A stretch of DNA of 5,664 nt. It comes from Globobulimina sp. Lineage: Eukaryota; Foraminifera; Rotaliida. The stretch lies in contig PIVH01000474.1 of NCBI GenBank assembly GCA_003354225.1, positions 1 through 5,664 on the forward strand, read 5' to 3'. Shown here in pieces: positions 1 to 5,664 of the stretch (the first letter of the stretch is position 1; every line of letters begins with the position of its first letter). The notes below the pieces were generated by a model that saw nothing but the letters and a program-made list of their open reading frames with translations, had not been told where the DNA came from and did not search any database. The position numbers and the translations under genes were made by a program.

Positions 1-1164
1 GGCTTCGACAGTACATACAATTGGAATGATATTCGTTTATTATTTTTATCATCAAACAATGATTTTGGTGCATGGTATAAGTTAAAGGTTTATCAAGAAA
101 TGGATTGCAAAGCTTTACATTCTTCGACTGTTCGATACTTAAAAATTATCGATAAAGACAAAAAATTACAACGCAATTTATGCGAAATATATATATTTGG
201 CGGACAGTTTTGTAATGGCGGACCGTATGAATATTATAATGATGTATTTAAAATACAATTTTATGACGAATTAGAGCCATATGCATTATTACAAGACAAT
301 AAAACAAAAACTGGTGTTCTAGCTAATGAAAACGAAAATATTTATGCCAAAAACAAGAAAGCATTTTTTACTACGAATATGGTAGAAACGCGGAGTGCTT
401 CACAAACGTTTCCAGCGCCGAGATCGCAACATTTTGCCTTTATTGATCACACAAATAATAGATATTGGATTTATGGCGGATTGGATGCAAATACAGAATT
501 TAATGATTTATGGTGTTTGGATTTAATGAGCAAAGAATGGAAACAAATTAAATATCCAATAAATGCATACAATATATTAAAAGCACCGGGTATAAATGTA
601 TTGCGCTCACATGATTTTAGACTTAATTTGTATGCGGATAAATTTTATTATTCACCAAAGCAACACAAATTGGTAGTTATTCATTGTATGGATGGCTCCG
701 CTGATACAAGGTCGATGTACTCCATATTGTACAGGTCGGATGAAGTGGAAAAGGAGGAAAAAGACAATGCGATGGAGATTTATACGGGAAGACGTGCGGC
801 GATGTTAGATAAGTTGGCGAAATTGAGAGAGAATGCATATTGGATTTATACATTAGATTTAAAGACTAAGATATGGGATATTTTGGTAGATGGTGAAGAT
901 GGTAGACCTACAACAAAGATAACTGGATCCATAGTGCATAGAATTGGTGATCGAGTGTGGTTTATTGGAGGCAAAGATAGAATAAATAGATTGAAATATA
1001 TTTTTGGTTTCAGCATACCAACGATCTCAATTTCATGGACACACGAGAGATTAATTTGGATTGGTAATTTAAAAAATGATAATAATCCTAAATGTTTTCT
1101 TAAATATCTTCCAAAAGAAATTGTATGTGTTATTTTATTGTTTTTTAAGCAAAATGTGTGGTGA
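1..1164 (+). CDS. Kelch-repeat protein, 5'-partial
   Basis: Reading frame 1 is open from the first base to TGA at 1162-1164, giving at least 387 residues. The first ATG at 100 is internal, because the upstream codons (GFDSTYNW..., NDFGAWYKL) read as protein. Kelch blades are visible. Counting from the ATG at 100, IYIFGGQ plus GGPYEYYNDVFKI is at about 30-52; the second is RSQHFAFIDHTNNRYWIYGG followed by NDLWCLDLMSKEWKQI at about 108-150. YWIYTLDLKTKIWDIL then TGSIVHRIGDRVWFIGGKD is at about 247-292. The double Gly and the spaced Tyr/Trp are the kelch signature, a beta-propeller that usually binds protein partners. A charged insert lies at 213-245. The C-terminus, RLIWIG then LPKEIVCVILLFF (316-349), resembles a short F-box-like helix, which is an inference. 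The family is fairly sure; the partner and role are unknown. Confidence 0.85.
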   Translation, partial: GFDSTYNWNDIRLLFLSSNNDFGAWYKLKVYQEMDCKALHSSTVRYLKIIDKDKKLQRNLCEIYIFGGQFCNGGPYEYYNDVFKIQFYDELEPYALLQDNKTKTGVLANENENIYAKNKKAFFTTNMVETRSASQTFPAPRSQHFAFIDHTNNRYWIYGGLDANTEFNDLWCLDLMSKEWKQIKYPINAYNILKAPGINVLRSHDFRLNLYADKFYYSPKQHKLVVIHCMDGSADTRSMYSILYRSDEVEKEEKDNAMEIYTGRRAAMLDKLAKLRENAYWIYTLDLKTKIWDILVDGEDGRPTTKITGSIVHRIGDRVWFIGGKDRINRLKYIFGFSIPTISISWTHERLIWIGNLKNDNNPKCFLKYLPKEIVCVILLFFKQNVW

Positions 1165-1212
1165 CCGTTTGTTTTCGGTTTATAATTAATTAACTCAACT
1201 TTGCAAACAATC
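1165..1212 (+). promoter_or_regulatory. Short AT-rich spacer upstream of the membrane-protein gene
   Basis: Only 48 bases separate the kelch stop from the next ATG. The stretch holds a TATA-like run (TTTATAATTAATTAA, about 1179-1193). Downstream of it is a short leader ending in CAAACAATC just before the ATG at 1213. It must contain the 3' end of the kelch transcript and the 5' end of the next one. No AATAAA-type signal is visible. The promoter reading is inferred from position and composition only. Confidence 0.25.
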
Positions 1213-2173
1213 ATGGTACTTAACGTTGTTGATGCACCAACCATAACTACAGTGGTTTCAACACCATGTGTTGATATTAATGAGGTACCATGTAATGAAG
1301 ATGCTATTGAACCCGAAATTCCATTTCAAAAACGTTCAAAAACAAGACAATCCAAAAATATGTCTGACGAATTCTGTACGTACATTAATCTTCATATTAC
1401 TTTTATTAATTTTAATTGGAATTCCATTACTTTATATATCTGATGTTGATACGTTTCGTGATTATGAAATCTGTATTAATCATAAAGATTACTCATTAAA
1501 TATCAATAAAGTGTTTCTATCAGGTTCGATTATGTCAATTTTAGTGATACCATTCTCAAAATATAAAATATATATGTCATATGCAAACAATTTAAAAAAG
1601 ATGATTTCATTTTCAATTTATATCATAATGATGATATTTCTAATATTATTATATGAAAAGTATCACTATTTCAATGTTTTTGTAATTATAATTGCAATAT
1701 ATGGAATAATTCTGTTTTTCACTGAAATATTTGTGAAATCTGATATTGAGTATAATATTTATCATAAACATCCAATAATTTATATTAGCATTATAAATAA
1801 CTTATGTTTAATGACATTGAGCTGTGTGTTAATGTGCATGGCAGTATGTCAAGTACCAATAAATAATGAATGTGATGAAAGTGCTGCGTTGAAAGAAATT
1901 ATGATGAGATGTAGTGCATTTTATATGATATTAAGCATCATTGGAATGTGGATAACATTAAATATGAATCACAGACTTAAATATTTTTGTAAACAAAGCT
2001 TATTTTTATATGATATGGCCCAAAATGCTGAAATTCATATTAAACAAATGGAAAATGGTAAAGTTACAGCTGTAATGGCATTTTTTTTGATATATTTTAC
2101 AATTATATTTGTGCTTTATTTTGGATTATATTATTGGGCGTTATATGGACTGCAATATTATTTTCACGCTTAA
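1213..2173 (+). CDS. Multi-pass membrane protein of unknown family, probably spliced
   Basis: From ATG 1213 one frame encodes a soluble tail of about 54 residues, with an acidic, Pro/Thr-rich part and then a basic part (QKRSKTRQSKN). That frame stops at TGA 1441-1443. A second frame, ending in TAA at 2171-2173, encodes strongly hydrophobic segments. Their approximate coordinates are 1382-1444, 1505-1561, 1601-1654, 1667-1729, 1772-1846, 1910-1963 and 2063-2140, which makes six or seven membrane spans. Removing an intron at 1376-1487 (112 nt) joins the two frames into 282 residues and drops the first span. Without splicing, a protein of 297 residues could start at ATG 1280 and keep all seven spans. 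A one-base indel near 1375 is a third option. The loop between spans 5 and 6 contains Cys (CQVPINNECDES). I recognise no family. Membrane location is sure; the start is not. Confidence 0.7.
1376..1487 (+). other. Candidate 112-bp intron in the membrane-protein gene
   Basis: The candidate begins GTACGTAC and ends CATAAAG, with TATTAAT about 10 bases before the acceptor. The MATE intron in this window also starts GTACGTAA, ends TATAAG, and contains TATTAAT. The length leaves remainder 1 on division by 3, exactly what is needed to join the ATG-1213 frame to the downstream frame; the junction reads SDEF-YYSLNIN. Against it, the interval is fully open in the downstream frame and encodes a convincing membrane span (LIFILLLLILIGIPLLYI). 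A T-rich intron could mimic that. Roughly even odds. Confidence 0.45.
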
Positions 2174-2338
2174 GGGAACACAAAACTTGTGGAAGTTTTA
2201 AATCAAAGTCATATCATTATTATCATTGATGACTAGCTCACTTCAAGAAAATCTTAATATCAGGGTTCTCAACTCATAGACGGCAGTGCAAGGATAGATT
2301 TTTCCACTATTCGAGCATATGAAGGTAGAGACAAATCT

Positions 2339-2974
2339 ATGTCTGAAGTTCAGTGCACGATTTTCGTCCGTCTTCACTATAATACTAACATGAGACGTAG
2401 ATTAATAAATAGATACATTTCATTTTGTTTTCATCAATATCAACAATCAAAAGTGACATTTTTTACAATGCAAATCAGAAACACTTTATGCGATCGGAAC
2501 AAGATATTTTTGTCTTCAGCTGTATTTGGTGTTGCTATGTTGCAAAACTCAAATGCATCAATATCTGATATTACAAAATCAGATGAAAATGAGCAACATT
2601 TCACGGTGAAGGAAACAACAAAAATATCGTTTTATACTATAAAGGAAGACGATAACAATGGAAAAGAAATGGAAGCCATTTATCAAAAACATAAAGGTAA
2701 CACACTTGGATTTGAATTAAGCAATGAAAGCAACAAAACAGGTGTGCTTTTGGCAATGTTTGACGGCAAATATTTGAGCTCCATCGGATTTGAAGACATT
2801 CAAAGTGACAATGAATTGTATTATGTGATTGATGTTGATGATGACATTTCTAATAGAAAACCAACAAGATTCATAATCAGAGTATCCTCCATAATTTCAA
2901 TTACTGCCGACTCTCCTCATAATTTCAATTACTACCTAAATTTTAACAGAGACGCACAGTTCTCCAAATTTTAA
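2339..2974 (+). CDS. Hypothetical protein, probably secreted or membrane-anchored
   Basis: This is an ORF of 211 codons plus TAA, with no family that I recognise. ATG codons at 2339, 2390 and 2468 are all in frame. The one at 2468 is attractive because it gives a signal-peptide-like start: a charged stretch (RNTLCDRNK), a hydrophobic core (IFLSSAVFGVAML, residues 56-68 of the long form) and a small-residue end (NSNAS). The longer starts add a basic N-terminal region, which could instead suggest mitochondrial targeting. The rest is hydrophilic and acidic (ITKSDENEQ, KEDDNNGKE, IDVDDDIS), with three possible N-glycosylation sequons at about N72, N129 and N132 that fit secretion. The last 30 or so residues lie in a 28-bp direct-repeat region, so the C-terminus may be recent or altered. 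It is followed by a convergent gene. Confidence 0.55.
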   Translation: MSEVQCTIFVRLHYNTNMRRRLINRYISFCFHQYQQSKVTFFTMQIRNTLCDRNKIFLSSAVFGVAMLQNSNASISDITKSDENEQHFTVKETTKISFYTIKEDDNNGKEMEAIYQKHKGNTLGFELSNESNKTGVLLAMFDGKYLSSIGFEDIQSDNELYYVIDVDDDISNRKPTRFIIRVSSIISITADSPHNFNYYLNFNRDAQFSKF

Positions 2975-2985
2975 CAGAAACGCAC
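2890..2985 (+). repeat. Two adjacent 28-bp-period direct duplications
   Basis: CATAATTTCAATTACT occurs at 2890-2905 and again at 2918-2933, a spacing of 28. Directly after, AAATTTTAACAGAGACGCAC at 2938-2957 recurs at 2966-2985 with one change (GAAACGCAC), again with a spacing of 28. The first pair is preceded by TCCTC in both copies. The repeats run across the end of the ORF at 2339-2974. The period is not a multiple of three, so each copy is read in a different frame. Confidence 0.8.
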
Positions 2986-3180
2986 TTGTTAGAAATTTCT
3001 CCAAATTTCTTTACCCTGCACAGTTTTCTTTGACTGGGTGAAACGACATAACTCTGTTTGGCAAACAGCTGCATGCTATGCAGTTTTGACTATCAAGATC
3101 TAATGAAGACAAATGGCACACTACAAATCATAAATATATTCATTTTTAAATAGAAGCCTCCCATTTGTCAATATTTAATT
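2975..3180. other. Convergent intergenic region, shared 3' flanks
   Basis: This stretch lies between the TAA of the hypothetical gene (+) and the TAA of the MATE pseudogene (-), so it should carry both transcript ends. It contains the last part of the 28-bp repeats, two adjacent hairpins (3054-3083) and AT-rich sequence (about 3128-3180). No ORF of note and no RNA gene is recognised in it. Confidence 0.6.
3054..3083. repeat. Two abutting 15-bp inverted repeats (hairpins)
   Basis: CTGTTTGGCAAACAG (3054-3068) is a 7-bp inverted repeat around a single base. CTGCATGCTATGCAG (3069-3083) is a 6-bp inverted repeat around GCT. They abut with no spacer and share CTG...CAG ends. As RNA they could form two short stem-loops, or as DNA a pair of binding sites. 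They sit between convergent 3' ends, so a role in transcript termination or stability is possible but unproven. Confidence 0.6.
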
Positions 3181-3464
3181 TTAATTGATTCTATTCAGTT
3201 GCTTAACATCATTATCCCTCAATTTCGGTGAAGCTGTTTGTTCATTTGAACTTGACTCATCACCCAGCAATGGATTATATTTATATAAAAATCGATTGTC
3301 CACATCTCCATTCTTGCTCATGCTGTCATTATTGGCCTCAACACCATTAACAATCTCATTTGTTGGTGTAGTAAGCCTATTAACAGCATCAATTGCACAT
3401 TGTTCCCAATTTGAGTTCAATAATAAGATAAATGTAGAAATTGCAAACAGTGAATAACCGATCG

Positions 3465-3490
3465 TCAGTCCAATGTTATGGAAAATGCAC
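3465..3490 (-). other. Deletion/frameshift junction in the MATE pseudogene
   Basis: One frame runs AQAFPVVGGAF and hits TGA at 3465-3467. The neighbouring frame picks up as HNIGLTIGYSLFAISTF, the family's last membrane helix, and continues to TAA 3181-3183. In intact MATE proteins about 45 residues separate these two blocks, so roughly 135 bases have been lost with a change of frame. No sequence between the blocks could serve as an intron. The exact breakpoint cannot be fixed without an intact relative. Confidence 0.7.
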
Positions 3491-3677
3491 CACCGACCAC
3501 AGGAAAAGCTTGTGCATAAAGGTCATATATCTCTTGCCGTCCGGATACAACATACGCCAAATATTTCCCAACTGTTGCTAATAGTACACCGATAACACCA
3601 CCAATTATTACACCAATAATAACGCCAACCCATGCGACATATTTTGCAGACTTTGGATTATTTGCACCCAAAAAATG

Positions 3678-3680
3678 TCA
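3678..3680 (-). other. In-frame TGA inside a conserved MATE motif
   Basis: The coding strand reads ...GCA GTT AGA GTC TGA CAT TTT TTG GGT GCA: AVRV-stop-HFLGA. Both sides match the family pattern VRV[G/S]N.LGAG, where the stop position is normally Gly or Ser. One base change, GGA to TGA, would explain it. Reading resumes in the same frame, so this is a nonsense change and not an intron edge. Confidence 0.8.
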
Positions 3681-4176
3681 GACTCTAACTGCGATACCAT
3701 CGCTTATTCCGAGTGTCGCAATATGCAGAATTTGAATGATTGAAATTGAAGAACTAAAGACAGCTAATTCCGCGTCAGCCAAACCGGATGCAAAAAATGC
3801 TAAAATTTGAATTTGCCAGTCCTCCAATGCTCGAGAAGTGGCTTGCGGTATAGCCACAGTCAGGAATTGTTTAATCCGATGCCATGAAAATGTGGATACC
3901 TTCAATGAGGACCAGGTACCTGATGTTATGTGATATTTTTTCCAATAAAACATATAAAAGATGTAAACAAATAATTGTGTTATTTGCGTAATGGAAGTTG
4001 CGATTGGAGAGCCTATAAAACCTAAGCCATTCCAATGTGTTCCATTGATCTTTTGCATAAACCAATTTATAATGTATCCATACACCAACATTAAATTGAT
4101 TAGTATGTTAAATAAAATCATCACAGCAGATATGTATGTTGCTGGTAATACATTCGATTGTGATTTAAAATAATTT

Positions 4177-4253
4177 CTTATAATTTAAATATTATTAATA
4201 ATATATTGCAGGACACATAATGTGGAATATTATTAATATTAAAAGTTACGTAC
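4177..4253 (-). other. 77-bp spliceosomal intron in the MATE gene
   Basis: On the coding strand the exon ends ATCAG, the intron runs GTACGTAACTTTT...TATAAG, and the next exon starts AAATTATTTT. Splicing splits an Arg codon (AG|A) and joins LPRCQFMAI to RNYFKSQSNVLP, matching the family's usual run between helices 4 and 5. The intron is very AT-rich and has stops in frame if retained. TATTAAT copies lie upstream of the acceptor as possible branch regions. Confidence 0.9.
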
Positions 4254-4642
4254 CTGATTGCCATAAATTGGCATCTCGGTAAAATAGATATTGTGGACCA
4301 AAGCGTAAACTGCCCGCTTAAAGATGCAATGTGTTTGGATGCGCCACAAAGTAGAAATATTTGTTCACCGTAAAGATATGCAATGAATGCAGGGATGGAT
4401 AGAATAGCAGCGAGCACAGCTCCTACTTGCATCCATTCGGAAACACGCGGAAGATTCTTGGCGCCAAATGCTTGAGACGATAATACATTAATGGAGTTAC
4501 AAAAAGACTGAATATAAGTACTGAATATTGCCATCAAAATACCAGCCATTGAAGATGCTGCAAGATAATCTGTCCCAAGATGACCAACCATGGATTGGTC
4601 AGTAAAATCTTGTAAAAATGATGTTGCCTTAGTAAATCCAAT

Positions 4643-4739
4643 AGGCATTTTTGGTTTATCCGTAAAAATCTATTTTCTAACGGAAAAAACTGATTTTTTC
4701 TGTTTAAAAACAGATTTTTCCGATAAAGCAAAAATGCCT
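4643..4739. mobile_element. 97-bp foldback MITE-like element
   Basis: The element starts AGGCATTTTTG and ends CAAAAATGCCT, perfect 11-bp terminal inverted repeats. The inner parts also pair (TTTATCCG with CGATAAA, AAAAATCT with AGATTTTT, AACGGAAAAAA with TTTTTTCTGTT), so almost the whole element folds into one imperfect hairpin with a CTGA tip near 4691. It is flanked by AAT at 4640-4642 and at 4740-4742, a 3-bp target duplication. Deleting the element and one AAT restores the MATE frame exactly. It encodes no protein, so it depends on a transposase elsewhere. A 3-bp duplication occurs in PIF/Harbinger and CACTA DNA transposons; the superfamily is not established here. Confidence 0.85.
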
Positions 4740-4862
4740 AATGGGTACACCTAACTTTATGATTTTTTTAGCTTCAGATTGGCAATTCCCATTTGTACAA
4801 CTCAATTCTCGCCATTTTAGCTTGTCTTTTGTTTGGTGGTCAACACGCAATGGTTCCTGCAT
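4740..4862 (-). CDS. First coding segment of the MATE gene, cut off by the insertion
   Basis: This is a short segment of 41 codons from ATG 4862 to the ATT target duplication. It encodes a hydrophilic tail (MQEPLRVDHQTKDKLKWREL) and then EAKKIIKLGVPI, the entry of helix 1. It is the first ATG in frame after a TAA far upstream. As it stands, translation runs into the element and stops at an in-frame TAA inside it, after about a dozen foreign codons. The segment is part of the pseudogene and is listed separately because it is easily missed. Confidence 0.75.
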
Positions 4863-4980
4863 TATTTGATGAGATTGAGGTGTTTTTGGTGATAGAGTGA
4901 AGTTTGTATTATATGTTTCAAGAAGTTTGTATTAAGGGTTAAACTATAATTATTACATATTTTCGGGTTGAATACTTTCA
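4863..4980 (-). promoter_or_regulatory. Spacer between the MATE start and the upstream gene
   Basis: These 118 bases separate two minus-strand genes and should hold the MATE promoter. The only structure seen is a 13-bp direct repeat, GAAGTTTGTATTA, at 4899-4911 and 4922-4934 (spacing 23), about 40-70 bases upstream of the ATG. No clear TATA box or other known element is recognised. Confidence 0.3.
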
Positions 4981-5664
4981 TTAATCCGTAATATCTTGCA
5001 TTTTTTTCACGATTCCTAAATTTGCAGTCTCTAAAAACTGGTCAAAATCCTTATCCTCCAATTTAAATTTAGTAATTGCTTCCTTCATTGCAAGTCTTGT
5101 ATCCCGGCCAAGTGTTTGAAATGCTTCAGAATCCGTTGGATCAGCCCTGAAAAATCGTGGCCATAACCAATAAATATCACTCATCCAAAATCGGTGTGCG
5201 GATTGATTCAAATACCAATACATTTTAACCTTATTCCTAAAATATAAATGGTAACTCATCAAAAATTGATATCCATTCGCACTCTCAAAACCACCCAAAT
5301 CCATTGCCAATCTCGGCATTCTTAACAGAAACTCTTTCGTGTTTGCTGCGAAACACTCATTTAATACAAAGGCATATCGACTTGACAGTGTATCACATTT
5401 CTTTGGACAGATTAAGTACATCCTATCATTCCATGTTTTATCTGTATTCGTGTCATCCACCATTCTCTTATTTGAAATATGCGCTGGATTCCTCCTATCA
5501 ATTATCAATATATACCGTTTATGTCGTTGCTGTTTATACGTCTGATGCTTATCAAATAACTCATTAATTTGATGCCTTATACGGTCCACACTTTCAATAT
5601 CTGTATTTATCGCTGCACGAAAAAAACAATCTTTTCCTTCAGTATATTCGGATTCTTTAACATT
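4981..5664 (-). CDS. Hypothetical protein, 5'-partial
   Basis: The minus-strand frame is open from the right edge to TAA 4981-4983, giving 227 residues. There is no ATG before residue 68, and the upstream codons (NVKESEYTEGKDCFFRAAI) look coding, so the start lies outside the window. The protein is soluble and rich in Arg, Lys and aromatics. Visible blocks are QQRHKRYILIIDRRNPAH, WNDRMYLICPKKCD, LLRMPRLAMDLGGFESANG, YHLYFRNKVKMYWYLNQ and FWMSDIYWLWPRFFR, then a charged helical C-terminus (FKLEDKDFDQFLETANLG). There is no signal peptide or membrane span in the visible part. The strand RYILIIDRR and the aromatic cluster could belong to a transferase-like fold, but no family motif is clear and I assign no function. 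Confidence 0.7.
   Translation of the reverse strand, partial: NVKESEYTEGKDCFFRAAINTDIESVDRIRHQINELFDKHQTYKQQRHKRYILIIDRRNPAHISNKRMVDDTNTDKTWNDRMYLICPKKCDTLSSRYAFVLNECFAANTKEFLLRMPRLAMDLGGFESANGYQFLMSYHLYFRNKVKMYWYLNQSAHRFWMSDIYWLWPRFFRADPTDSEAFQTLGRDTRLAMKEAITKFKLEDKDFDQFLETANLGIVKKMQDITD

Larger units (their letters stand above)
3181..4862 (-). pseudogene. MATE-family multidrug/toxic-compound efflux transporter, disrupted
   Basis: On the minus strand the gene starts at ATG 4862 (MQEPLRVDHQ...) and ends at TAA 3181-3183. MATE proteins export organic cations or metabolites in exchange for H+ or Na+ through 12 membrane helices. Recognisable pieces, in order, are EAKKIIKLGVPI | GFTKATSFLQ...DQSMVGHLG (helix 1), SSQAFGAKN, LPRCQFMAI-RNYFKSQSNVLPA across an intron, LGFIGSPIATSITQ, PQATSRALEDWQ with the conserved helix-7 Glu, GISDGIAVRV-HFLGANNPKSAK, and NIGLTIGYSLFAISTF (last helix) with a hydrophilic tail. 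There are three lesions: a 97-bp foldback insertion at 4643-4739, TGA at 3678-3680, and loss of about 45 residues with a frame change near 3470-3490. The lost part would hold the helix 10-11 region with the GVLRG-type motif. The family call is secure. Loss of function is strongly inferred; assembly error cannot be excluded. Confidence 0.88.

Noticed and set aside
846-1244. 132-codon minus-strand ORF
   Set aside because: It is antisense to the kelch coding region, with no family features; the plus-strand frame has clear kelch motifs.
2208-2233. GTCAT...ATGAC inverted repeat upstream of the hypothetical gene
   Set aside because: The pairing is only five bases with a long AT-rich loop, expected by chance at this composition.
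3185-3457. 90-codon plus-strand ORF
   Set aside because: It is antisense to the MATE C-terminal tail and last helix, whose minus-strand reading fits the family.
3678-3680. TGA as a sense codon or selenocysteine
   Set aside because: The family has Gly or Ser at this site, no selenocysteine element was recognised, and the other two lesions make simple decay more likely. One window cannot settle the code: the kelch gene also ends in TGA.
4178-4648. ATG at 4648 as the MATE start
   Set aside because: This ATG lies in the terminal repeat of the inserted element. The native N-terminus (EAKKIIKLGVPI) is found beyond the insertion, at 4740-4862.
4534-4731. 65-codon minus-strand ORF starting inside the foldback element
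   Set aside because: It is an out-of-frame shadow: half reads the palindrome and half reads MATE helix 1-2 in the wrong frame.
4643-4739. Foldback as a microRNA precursor or terminator
   Set aside because: The target duplication and perfect termini in a coding exon point to a transposon; a hairpin transcript is possible but secondary.
5304-5567. Two overlapping plus-strand ORFs (5304-5567 and 5339-5545)
   Set aside because: Both are antisense to the minus-strand protein, which is open from the window edge to its stop; neither has recognisable features.

Overview
The window is AT-rich eukaryotic nuclear-type DNA. Three things support this: a MATE transporter gene of eukaryotic type with a 77-bp GT-AG intron, a kelch protein of the kind expanded in protists, and genes spaced by 100-200 bp without operon-like overlap. 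I cannot name the organism. The kelch C-terminus (an RLIWI block followed by LPKEI) resembles my recollection of kelch proteins from amoeboid protists such as the foraminiferan Reticulomyxa, but this is only a weak hint.

Layout: (1) 1-1164 (+) is the 3' part of a kelch-repeat gene, open at the left edge. (2) 1213-2173 (+) is a multi-pass membrane protein of unknown family. Its N-terminal tail and membrane part lie in different frames, which a 112-bp GTACGT...AG intron would join exactly. (3) 2339-2974 (+) is an unknown, probably secreted or membrane-anchored protein whose 3' end overlaps a patch of 28-bp direct repeats. (4) 2975-3180 is the gap between convergent genes and carries two abutting 15-bp hairpins. 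(5) 3181-4862 (-) is a MATE-family efflux transporter gene that appears to be a pseudogene. It has a 97-bp foldback element inserted in the first membrane segment, an in-frame TGA in a conserved motif, and an internal deletion with a frameshift near the C-terminus. (6) 4981-5664 (-) is the 3' part of an unknown gene, open at the right edge.

The most interesting signal is the 97-bp element at 4643-4739. It is a near-complete palindrome with perfect 11-bp terminal inverted repeats and a 3-bp AAT (ATT on the coding strand) target duplication. Removing it restores continuous MATE reading, GVPI followed by GFTKA. It is therefore a MITE-like non-autonomous transposon caught in a coding exon. It also contains a possible acceptor that could pair with an upstream donor as a 79-bp intron, an alternative given below.

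The genes show no obvious joint pathway. The window looks like ordinary protist gene space with one decaying transporter copy.
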